Source: Leptolyngbyaceae cyanobacterium SM1_3_5 (GTDB lineage Bacteria > Cyanobacteriota > Cyanobacteriia > Elainellales > Elainellaceae). From it: a stretch of 6,375 nucleotides of DNA. Shown piece by piece: positions 1 through 5,635 of the stretch. Both the position numbers and the translations under genes were made by a program. Under the pieces are notes generated by a model, which had not been told where the DNA came from, did not search any database, and saw only the letters and a list, made by a program, of their open reading frames with translations. The stretch lies in assembly GCA_012031475.1 (NCBI GenBank), contig JAAUTJ010000288.1, forward strand, positions 1 through 6,375. The letters are read 5' to 3'. Positions within the stretch are counted from its first letter, which is position 1, and every line of letters begins with the position of its first letter.

Positions 1-113
1 TCTACCGGGAATAGGTGATGCGCCACCGGGGGATGGGTGAGTCATGGGTCGATCGCGCCGCCACACCCTCTTTTATTACAATCGACGAAGAACCGTATCG
101 AAAGGAAAGTGCG

Positions 114-1132
114 ATGTCTGCCGCAGCCTCGATCGAAAAACTGCAAAAGCGCTTTGGAAACGTCGAAGCCGTCAAAGACGTTTCGCTGCGAGTCGAACCT
201 GGCGAAATCTTCGGCCTGTTGGGACCAAACGGAGCCGGAAAGACCACTACCTTGCGCTGCCTTTGCACCCTGTCCACACCCGACAGCGGCTCGATCGAAG
301 TGTCGGGAATCTCCGTTCTGGAAAACCCCAAGCTGGCGCGGCAGCGATTAGGCTATGTGGCGCAAGAAGTCGCGCTCGACAAGGTGCTGACCGGACGCGA
401 ACTGCTTCAGCTTCAGGCCGCGCTCTATCATCTGCCGAAGCAGTTTGGAGCCGATCGCATCGCCAAAATGATCGCCCTGCTCGGCCTCGAAGACTGGGCA
501 GACAAACGCAGCGGCACATACTCCGGCGGCATCCGCAACGGCTCGATCTGGCGATGGGTCTGCTGCACCAGCCGGATGTTTTGGTGTTGGATGAGCCGAC
601 AGTGGGGCTGGATATCGAAAGTCGATCGGCCATCTGGGATTTTCTACGGCAGCTAAAAGCCAGCGGAACCGCCGTTTTACTCACCAGCCACTATTTAGAA
701 GAAGTCGATGCGCTGGCCGATCGCGTCGCGATCATCGATAACGGCATGGTGATCGCAGCCGGAACGCCTTCGGAATTGAAGGATCGGGTGGGAGGCGATC
801 GCGTCACGCTCCGTATTCGCGAATTTACTTCGATCGAAGAAGCCAACCAAGCCAGCACGATGCTTGCGGCCTTTCCGTTTGTGCAGGAAGTGATCGTCAA
901 CAGCGCACAAGGCAACTCGCTAAATCTGGTTGTCACCTCCCAAAGCGATGCGCTCCTCACCATCCAGCAAGCCCTCAAAGAAGCCGGACTTCCGACTTTC
1001 GGCATCTCACAATCGCGCCCCAGCCTGGATGACGTTTACCTTGCCGCAACCGGGAAAACGCTAAACGATGCGGAACTGGCGGCGGCGGGCAGTCGCGATC
1101 CCAAGGCGGAACGCAAGCAAAATATGCGCTAG
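114..1132 (+). pseudogene. ABC transporter ATP-binding protein (DrrA-like), interrupted by a frameshift
   Basis: This is the ATP-hydrolysing subunit of an ABC-2 type exporter, which would act on the inner face of the plasma membrane with a separate permease. The ATG at 114 is preceded by AAAGGAAA and starts the conserved fold; the longer upstream reading is not protein-like. Visible motifs are Walker A GPNGAGKT at residues 37-44, a YSGG signature, Walker B VLVLDEPT, the H-loop LLTSHYLEE, and a C-terminal extension typical of DrrA-type ATPases. The frame breaks at about 537-539, just after YSGGIR. Adding one base (CGC AAx CGG CTC GAT) restores a KRLDLAMG-like continuation and gives about 339 residues, normal for the family. 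As written, the protein would stop at 656 without Walker B. The gene lies 8 nt before crcB, so co-transcription is likely. The substrate is unknown. A TACAAT at 77-82 could be a -10 box, but I see no good -35. Confidence 0.9.
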
Positions 1133-1140
1133 GGCGATCG

Positions 1141-1524
1141 ATGCCACTCCCCGAAATTTCCGCCCCGCTTGCCGTCAGCCTCGGAGCGATCCCCGGTGCG
1201 CTGAGCCGCTACTACTTGGGTTTATTCCTGACTCGCAAGCTGGGATCGCATTTTCCGTTTGGAACATTCGCCGTGAATCTGTCGGGATCGCTGCTAATGG
1301 GGATCGTGGCGACAGCGGCGATCGAACACGCGATCCCCGCTCATCTGCAACTCTCGATCGCCACTGGATTTCTCGGCTCCTACACGACTTTTTCCACCTA
1401 CGCGCTCGATACGGTAAACCTTTGGCAATCCAACAAATCCGCCGCGCTGTTTTACAGCCTGGGCAGCATTGGATTTGGACTGTTGGGATTGGGGTTGGGC
1501 GTAATGCTGGTGCGGCGGCTGTGA
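1141..1524 (+). CDS. crcB: CrcB/Fluc family fluoride ion channel, first copy
   Basis: This small four-helix membrane protein of 127 residues belongs to the CrcB/Fluc family, which exports fluoride passively through a dual-topology dimer in the plasma membrane. Family landmarks are visible: the N-terminal GAIPGALSRY segment, FPFGTFAVNLSGS with the conserved Asn at residue 46, and GFLGSYTTFSTY with TTFST at 82-86. The usual second pore Phe of TTFSTF is Tyr here. The ATG at 1141 follows AGGG at 1131-1134, which overlaps the stop of the ABC gene, so translation is probably coupled. The stop TGA lies inside the first copy of a 16-bp repeated unit leading into the second crcB. Family assignment is firm; fluoride as substrate rests on family knowledge. 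I saw no fluoride riboswitch just upstream. Confidence 0.93.
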   Translation: MPLPEISAPLAVSLGAIPGALSRYYLGLFLTRKLGSHFPFGTFAVNLSGSLLMGIVATAAIEHAIPAHLQLSIATGFLGSYTTFSTYALDTVNLWQSNKSAALFYSLGSIGFGLLGLGLGVMLVRRL

Positions 1525-1559
1525 GGGCAATTAGTTGTGAGGGCAATTAGTTGTGAGGG
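1521..1559 (+). repeat. 16-bp tandem repeat carrying repeated start/SD signals between the crcB genes
   Basis: The unit GTGAGGGCAATTAGTT begins at 1521 and 1537, and a third partial copy (GTGAGGGC) begins at 1553. Each copy holds a GTG followed by AGGG. The first GTG overlaps the crcB-1 stop codon. Only the third GTG (1553) is in frame with the second crcB, and the GAGGG of the middle copy (1539-1543) sits 9 nt before it as a Shine-Dalgarno sequence. Because 16 is not a multiple of three, a change in copy number moves the spacing without fusing the two proteins in frame. It may be a recent slippage product. Confidence 0.85.
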
Positions 1560-1930
1560 CGGCAGTTGCAATTAGTTTGGGGGCGATCGCAGGCGCATTG
1601 AGCCGCTACTTTGTGGCGATCGCGCTGCAAACTTGGCTGGGATCAGGCTTTCCGTTTGGAACGCTGTTTGTGAATTTGTCAGGCGCATTTGCGATGGGCT
1701 GGTTTTCGAGCTTGTCGATCGCGGTGCGATCGCCGGAAGTCCGCCTCCTGATTGCCACTGGATTTCTTGGGTCTTACACCACTTTTTCAACTTACGAGCT
1801 TGATGCAGCGAACTTACTTGCCCTTCGACAGTGGCAAGCTGCCGCGCTGTATTGGCTGGGAAGCGCGATTTTGGGAGTTGTGGCGCTTCTAGGCGGCAGG
1901 CTGCTAGCGGGCAAAAAATCGCCAGATTGA
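1553..1930 (+). CDS. crcB: CrcB/Fluc family fluoride ion channel, second copy
   Basis: This is a second CrcB/Fluc protein of 125 residues, aligning with its neighbour almost without gaps; about half of the positions look identical by eye. It has GAIAGALSRYF, FPFGTLFVNLSGA with Asn 41, and GFLGSYTTFSTY with TTFST at 76-80, again with Tyr where many family members have a second Phe. Four hydrophobic segments span the protein. I chose GTG at 1553 because an in-frame TGA occurs at 1538, a GAGGG lies 9 nt upstream, and the family's conserved start follows at once. Paired adjacent crcB genes are known in bacteria, where the products can form a heterodimer of opposite orientations. Whether this pair is a heterodimer or two homodimers cannot be told here. 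Confidence 0.92.
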   Translation: MRAAVAISLGAIAGALSRYFVAIALQTWLGSGFPFGTLFVNLSGAFAMGWFSSLSIAVRSPEVRLLIATGFLGSYTTFSTYELDAANLLALRQWQAAALYWLGSAILGVVALLGGRLLAGKKSPD

Positions 1931-1972
1931 AGCAGATTTCTACAAGATGGAGTGAAGTAGGATACCAAATTT

Positions 1973-1992
1973 GGATAGATTTGAATTTATCC
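1973..1992. promoter_or_regulatory. Imperfect 20-bp dyad upstream of the pentapeptide gene
   Basis: GGATAGATTT is followed directly by GAATTTATCC; eight of ten positions are symmetric. It overlaps a 10-bp palindrome, CCAAATTTGG, at 1965-1974. The pair lies in the 94-nt gap between crcB-2 and the pentapeptide gene, about 32 nt before its ATG. It could be an operator or the base of a leader hairpin. No clear -35/-10 pair was found beside it, so the role is a guess. Confidence 0.3.
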
Positions 1993-2024
1993 CTGCGTCA
2001 CTTTTTTGTCATTATTCCTCTGCA

Positions 2025-2438
2025 ATGAACGCCGAAGAACTGCTCGAACGGTATGCTGCGGGCGATCGCAATTTTCGCAACGCGGATTTACGCTTTGCCA
2101 AACTCACAGGCGCAATTTTGAATGACATCGACCTCAGTGGCGCGATGCTCGAAATCGCCGGACTCAACAACGTCACTTTGCACAACGCCACCCTCAGAGG
2201 CGCAATGCTGGCCGGAGCCAATCTTATTAATGCCGACTTAACCGGGGCAGATTTGTCAGAAGCCGATCTGAGCGCGGCGATTTTGATGAGAGCCAAGTTG
2301 GACAACGCCAAATTTAAGGGGACGAATTTACGCTGGGCTTCGCTGGTGAATGCGACACCTACGGATGTCAATTTGCTGGATGCGCTGCTCGATCGAACCA
2401 TCCTACCTTGCGGTTCACCTTCCAGTGTGCAAACTTGA
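2025..2438 (+). CDS. Pentapeptide repeat protein
   Basis: This protein of 137 residues has a short N-terminal lead (NAEELLERYAAGDRNF) followed from about residue 16 to 127 by some twenty A(D/N)LXX-type pentapeptides, for example ADLRF, ANLIN, ADLTG, ADLSE, ADLSA. Such repeats fold as a right-handed quadrilateral beta-helix. The family is abundant in cyanobacteria and most members have no known function. No signal peptide or membrane segment is visible, so it is probably cytoplasmic. I chose the ATG at 2025 because the sequence before it in the same frame (reading from 1971) does not resemble the family's usual start; the ribosome-binding site is weak. The C-terminal tail after the repeats (LPCGSPSSVQT) is short. 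A GCGATCGC site begins directly after the stop. Confidence 0.88.
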   Translation: MNAEELLERYAAGDRNFRNADLRFAKLTGAILNDIDLSGAMLEIAGLNNVTLHNATLRGAMLAGANLINADLTGADLSEADLSAAILMRAKLDNAKFKGTNLRWASLVNATPTDVNLLDALLDRTILPCGSPSSVQT

Positions 2439-2496
2439 GCGATCGCATTACCAGCAAATGCAGTAACTTAAAGAGCAACGAGATTGAGAGGGGAAC

Positions 2497-2703
2497 ATGT
2501 CGCCAGAATTTCATGATGAACTGTCACTTGCCGATCGCGCCGTTGCGCTGGGCGAACAAGCCATGCAGCAAGGAATCATCCCCAGTTTTGTCGTGCGCCA
2601 CTTCCCAGACAGCCGCCAGTTCTTGCTCCCCGACGACACTGCTGAACCGATGACCCCAGAGGAAGCTTATTTGAAGTTTAAGAAAATGCTAGGGCAGATT
2701 TAG
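2497..2703 (+). CDS. Small hypothetical protein (68 residues)
   Basis: I do not recognise the family. The ATG at 2497 follows a strong Shine-Dalgarno-like GAGAGGGG at 2485-2492, and codon use resembles the neighbours, so it is probably a real gene. The product is soluble-looking, with no signal peptide or membrane segment. It has an acidic, helix-prone N-terminal half (SLADRAVALGEQAMQQG), a middle VVRHFPDSRQFLLPDD that could form a beta-strand pair, and a C-terminal helix-like MTPEEAYLKFKKMLG. It lies 58 nt after the pentapeptide gene on the same strand and may share its transcript. Function is unknown. Confidence 0.72.
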   Translation: MSPEFHDELSLADRAVALGEQAMQQGIIPSFVVRHFPDSRQFLLPDDTAEPMTPEEAYLKFKKMLGQI

Positions 2704-2751
2704 AGGTTAGAGTAGTTCACCAAAGAAACTTTGCCTAGTTCGAGAGGTCTC

Positions 2752-2784
2752 AGAAACCGAGTTCCTTAAAGAAACCCGGTTTCT
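2752..2784. repeat. Inverted repeat between convergent genes, possible terminator
   Basis: AGAAACCGAGTT (2752-2763) pairs with AAACCCGGTTTCT (2772-2784), with one mismatch, around a loop of about 9 nt. It sits between the small + strand gene ending at 2703 and the - strand protease ending at 2791. It could act as a terminator on both strands, although no long T-run follows on the + strand. The core AGAAACC/GGTTTCT resembles dispersed repeats I associate with filamentous cyanobacterial genomes, so it may instead be a member of such a family. Confidence 0.55.
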
Positions 2785-2790
2785 ACCTGC

Positions 2791-3671
2791 CTAACCCTGC
2801 TCCTGCGAAGCGTTGCCTGCGGGTTCCGGCGACATCGGGCGGCGATCGTATGGCATGGGAATGTATTGGACGCTGGGTCGTCCGCCTCTGGGCTGTGGGA
2901 AGAGATCCATCAGTTGATAGATCGGCTTTGGCAGGCCAACGGTGATCGGCAAGCCTAGCTCCTTGGCTTCTTCCACCATGATCGGATAGTCGTGCGTGAC
3001 GCGGCCTGTGGTCAGCGCGTCGATGATCGAATCGACTTTTTCCGGCGCGACTTTTGGCTTGGGAACAACATCCAGCAAGAGAGTTCGCACGAATTTCTGC
3101 ACCTGATCGATCGCCTTCTTGGACAAATCGGCCATGATCAGCGTTTGGTCGTCTACTTCCGCGATCGGTTTGTCCTGCACGACGCGCAAAATGCTAGCCG
3201 CCGCGAAATTTCCCAGTTGGGGATCGACGGGTCCCAAAACCGCATTTTCATCCATGACGATTTCATCCGCTGCCAAGGCGAGCATGGTGCCGCCGCTCAT
3301 CGCGTAGTGCGGCACAAAAACCGTCACTTTGGCGGGGTGACGAATCAGGGCGTGGCAATTTGCTCGGTCGCCAGCACCAAACCGCCGGGAGTGTGCAGGA
3401 TCAGATCGATCGGCACATCGTCGGGCGTCAGTCGAATCGCTCTTAAAATCTGCTCGGAGTCTTCAATGCTGATAAAGCGCGAAATTGGAATTCCCAACAG
3501 GCTGACCGATTCTTGCCGATGGATCAGCAAAATCACGCGGCTGTTGCGTCCCTGTTCAAACTCGCGCAGGGCACGAACGCGCCGCAGTTCGGTCGTCTGC
3601 CGCTGCCAAGCAGGTTGCACCGAGATGATGAAGAAGATAATCCAAAATAAGTCAGAAAAATTAAAGTTCAT
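2791..3671 (-). pseudogene. SDH family Clp-fold serine protease (SppA-like), interrupted by a frameshift
   Basis: This is a membrane-anchored serine protease of the SDH/Clp-fold group related to signal peptide peptidase SppA. The ATG at 3671 opens with a hydrophobic anchor (LFWIIFFIISV, residues 9-19). Next come LHTPGGL (about 92-98), and YAMSGGTM with the likely nucleophile Ser about 126, then LGPVDPQLG. The C-terminus is Pro-rich. The frame breaks near 3354-3355, after EQIA (residue 106). Adding one G to the GG there (a C in the coding strand) reads EQIAHALIRHPAKVTVF, giving about 293 residues, which suits the group. As written, the product would stop at residue 108, before the catalytic Ser. 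It lies downstream of fraC-fraD on the same strand after a 127-nt gap. I saw no clear Shine-Dalgarno sequence. The physiological substrate is unknown. Confidence 0.87.
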
Positions 3672-3776
3672 TGTCGCGATCGCAAAGACAAATGCCTCTA
3701 TTCTTTCACTGCCCGATTCGCCCGCATTCTACCCGCAGAACTAATTCACCTCTGTAACAAGCGATCGGTTCTGCCC

Positions 3777-3797
3777 CGACACCCGACACCCGACACC
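3777..3797. repeat. Heptanucleotide tandem repeat, (CGACACC) x3
   Basis: Three perfect head-to-tail copies of CGACACC lie in the gap between the ends of fraD and the protease gene, directly abutting the fraD stop. This fits the short tandemly repeated repetitive (STRR) heptamers described from filamentous cyanobacteria. The same unit, also three times and in the same orientation, recurs at 5610-5630. Confidence 0.88.
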
Positions 3798-3798
3798 C

Positions 3799-4829
3799 CT
3801 AAGCAGCAGGCGTGTTGGCCGGGGTAGGCGGCGGTACGGTTTCGATCGGGTCGCTGATCGCCCCACAGCGAACCTGCGTGGCGATCGTCCCTGGCGGCAG
3901 TTGCCGATTAATCAAGCTGGCGACACGGGTGACGTTGCAGGCTCGCGTCAGATAAAAGCCATTGCGAAACGAACTGGGACCTTGCCAAAGCGCCTGCATC
4001 AGCACGGTGTATTGGGTTCCGGGCGGAACGGTTGCCCGCAGTTGCCAGAGTTGATTTTCGTTGACTTCCTCTAGTCGAGCCTGCGTTTGCTGCTGAATCT
4101 GCACCATTTCATTGTTGAGATTGAGCAAAAAGCGCTCAGTTTCCGCCCAGGCACGACCATCCAGCCGCTCCGTCAAAATGTCGCCCGCCACGTTCAAAAT
4201 CGCCACGCCTCGTGACACCTGCCGTCGCTGTTGCGCTCCCGGCAAACTGATTTCGTTGACGAATGTGCTGCGGCTGATGTCGCCGTTGGCAATGCTGGGA
4301 TATTCGCGCAGCCAGTCGCGAACCGAGAAGTGAAAGGCGATCCAGCAGCTTAGTAGGGCGTTGGCGAGGATAACGATGAGTAAATTTTGCCGGGTCGAAG
4401 GTTTGGGAATGGTGAGGGCGGGACCGGGTTTGAGGAAGCTCGTTGTGGACGCGATCGCCGACGAAATCAGCGGCCAAATCACCCAGGGAACCGAATCCGG
4501 CAAATCGGGAAAGCTGGCGGCGATAAAAATGCTGTAGAGCGCTCCACTCACCCAGGGACCCGGTTGAATGTCGATATCAAAAACGGCACTCTGAATTTGC
4601 GTCCGCCCAGTGCCCAAGCCACGCTCAGCGTCAGAAACAGCCAGCCCAGCGCGGCCAGCGCATCCTTGACGTAATCAGTCCGCGCCAAGAACGACATGAC
4701 GGCGGAAAAAATGCTGAGATACAGCAGCGTTTGCCACGAAAACGTCTTCGGCGGCTTGGCTCGCTGCCAGATGTTGACGATCAAATTGATGAAGAATAAA
4801 TCTCTGAGCAGTGTGAACAGTGAACTCAT
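3799..4829 (-). pseudogene. fraD: FraD-like septal junction protein (DUF5357), interrupted by a frameshift
   Basis: This appears to be FraD, an integral membrane protein of the cell-cell (septal) junctions that filamentous cyanobacteria use for filament integrity and exchange of small molecules. After correction the protein is about 343 residues. It has about five hydrophobic segments (roughly 32-50, 57-75, 92-110, 114-132, 150-170), then a long C-terminal part beginning with a Gln/Glu/Leu-rich stretch of coiled-coil character (about 230-265), and a Pro-rich end. This order matches what is known of FraD. The ATG at 4829 follows GGAG, and the gene begins 10 nt after the fraC stop. The frame breaks in an A5 run at 4579-4583 (T5 in the coding strand). 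One more T turns RVPFLIS into RVPFFDIDIQPGPW and joins both halves. As written, only the first two membrane segments would be made. Confidence 0.82.
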
Positions 4830-4839
4830 AGCTTCTCCA

Positions 4840-5362
4840 TCAGATTGCGGCGAGCGTAATTTGGCGCAGCACGAGGACGAGCGAAATCGCGCTGTAGCTG
4901 ACTAAATTGGCCAGCAGTACGATCGCAGCCAGCCGAGTTCCTCTTGGCTTCGGTCGCTTCAGCGTGGCAAAAGTCGGAATTTGGCGCGGTTCAAACGCTT
5001 CTTCTCGCGGTTCTTCGCGCACCCGCTTCAGCAAAATCAGTCCTTCCAGCTTGAGGAAAAAGCTGAGGAAAAAGGTCACGATCGCCGTTGGCACTGCCCC
5101 AGCTTTCCCATCCCTTGCGACCACTGATTAAAAAGATGAAGTTAAAAAGCTGTAGCCGCAACACCTGCGGCAGCAGCGACTCGACAATGAAAAACAGCAC
5201 CCAGCCCGCCACCACCGAGAGTAGTTCGATCGAGGCGGCATATTCAATGCTGGTGCGCGGCGACACCTGTAGCTGACGGCGAAAAATATAGCTTTGGATC
5301 GCGATCGCAATCAGCACAAACATCGCCTGAAACACAATCGTTCGTAGCGGTACAACGTTCAT
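4840..5362 (-). pseudogene. fraC: FraC-like septal junction protein, interrupted by a frameshift
   Basis: This is a small membrane protein of about 173 residues after correction, assigned as FraC from its size, three hydrophobic segments and position directly before fraD. FraC works with FraD at the septa between cells. The ATG at 5362 is preceded by AAGGAG at 8 nt. The N-terminal part runs MNVVPLRTIVFQAMF, with hydrophobic segments at about 8-25 and 45-65. The second frame carries AVPTAIVTFFLSFFLKLEG and a last segment near the C-terminus (AAIVLLANLVSYSAISLVL). The switch must lie between about 5097 and 5127. Removing one G from a coding-strand G run (C runs at 5097-5100, 5107-5109 or 5112-5114) restores a single frame. 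The exact junction is uncertain because this linker is poorly conserved. Confidence 0.75.
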
Positions 5363-5464
5363 CGGGGCGGCTCCTTGCCCAAGCTGCTATCCCCATCCTC
5401 ACCGATCGCTGACGTTTTCACGACACTATTTCCTTATGAGACGAAATCCCTGAATCGAGTAAGC

Positions 5465-5497
5465 GCTAGTCGTAGAATTTTAGATCGATCGACTAGC
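5465..5497. repeat. Inverted repeat in the divergent fraC / CobO-like intergenic region
   Basis: GCTAGTCG (5465-5472) and CGACTAGC (5490-5497) form perfect 8-bp arms around 17 nt. On the - strand this lies just downstream of the predicted fraC transcription start, so it could be an operator or a hairpin in the fraC leader RNA. Confidence 0.4.
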
Positions 5498-5505
5498 CAA
5501 AGTAG

Positions 5506-5519
5506 CGCTATTTATAGCG
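5506..5519. promoter_or_regulatory. Palindrome CGCTATTTATAGCG overlapping the fraC -10 element
   Basis: The six-base arms CGCTAT and ATAGCG are separated by TT. The candidate - strand -10 box TATAAA (5511-5516) falls inside. A protein binding this dyad would be placed to block or bend the promoter, but no regulator can be named. Confidence 0.35.
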
Positions 5520-5539
5520 TAGTTTGACTCAAGACTCAA
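5511..5539 (-). promoter_or_regulatory. Candidate sigma70-type promoter for fraC-fraD
   Basis: Reading on the - strand, TTGAGT (5539-5534) is followed by a 17-nt spacer and TATAAA (5516-5511). Matches to TTGACA and TATAAT are four and five of six. Transcription would start near 5504, leaving a leader of about 140 nt before the fraC ATG. The -35 element is doubled: TTGAGTC occurs twice in direct succession. Confidence 0.5.
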
Positions 5540-5589
5540 CACCAATTTCGACAAGCTGTACTACGATCGATTTTGCACCCGCCCCGTAC

Positions 5590-5609
5590 AGACGCGAGAT
5601 CTCGCGTCT
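5590..5609. repeat. Perfect 20-bp palindrome upstream of the CobO-like gene
   Basis: The arm AGACGCGAGA is followed by its exact reverse complement. Related GTACAGACGCGA...TCGCGTCT sequences are common intergenic repeats in Nostoc-type genomes, as far as I recall, and here GTAC also precedes it. The heptamer array begins one base later. Its closeness to the ATG at 5636 means it could also form a leader hairpin. Confidence 0.7.
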
Positions 5610-5630
5610 CGACACCCGACACCCGACACC
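5610..5630. repeat. Heptanucleotide tandem repeat, (CGACACC) x3, second locus
   Basis: Three perfect copies of CGACACC, identical in unit, number and orientation to those at 3777-3797, end 5 nt before the ATG of the CobO-like gene. They occupy the place where a Shine-Dalgarno sequence would be expected, and none is visible. Confidence 0.88.
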
Positions 5631-5635
5631 CAATC

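Noticed and set aside
1..18. Tail of an upstream gene ending at the left edge
   Set aside because: Stops occur early in two frames (12-14 and 16-18), but there are too few codons to tell coding from non-coding.
1133..1140. Fluoride riboswitch before crcB
   Set aside because: Only 8 nt separate the ABC and crcB genes, leaving no room, and no such structure was recognised upstream of 114.
1068..1550. Open frame of 160 residues over crcB-1 in another + frame
   Set aside because: It is Arg-rich and motif-free; the overlapping frame gives a complete CrcB protein.
2012..2401. Open frame of 129 residues on the - strand opposite the pentapeptide gene
   Set aside because: The five-residue periodicity is inherited from the + strand pentapeptide repeats; there is no independent support.
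2992..3744. Long + strand open frame of 250 residues opposite the protease gene
   Set aside because: It is the antisense of the protease and of the following gap; its product is low in recognisable motifs while the - strand shows clear protease motifs.
3777..3797. CRISPR-like array from the repeated heptamers
   Set aside because: The units are contiguous with no spacers and only 7 bp long.
5473..5478. TAGAAT as a + strand -10 box for the CobO-like gene
   Set aside because: No acceptable -35 lies 16-18 nt upstream (CTGAAT at best), so the evidence is too weak to list.
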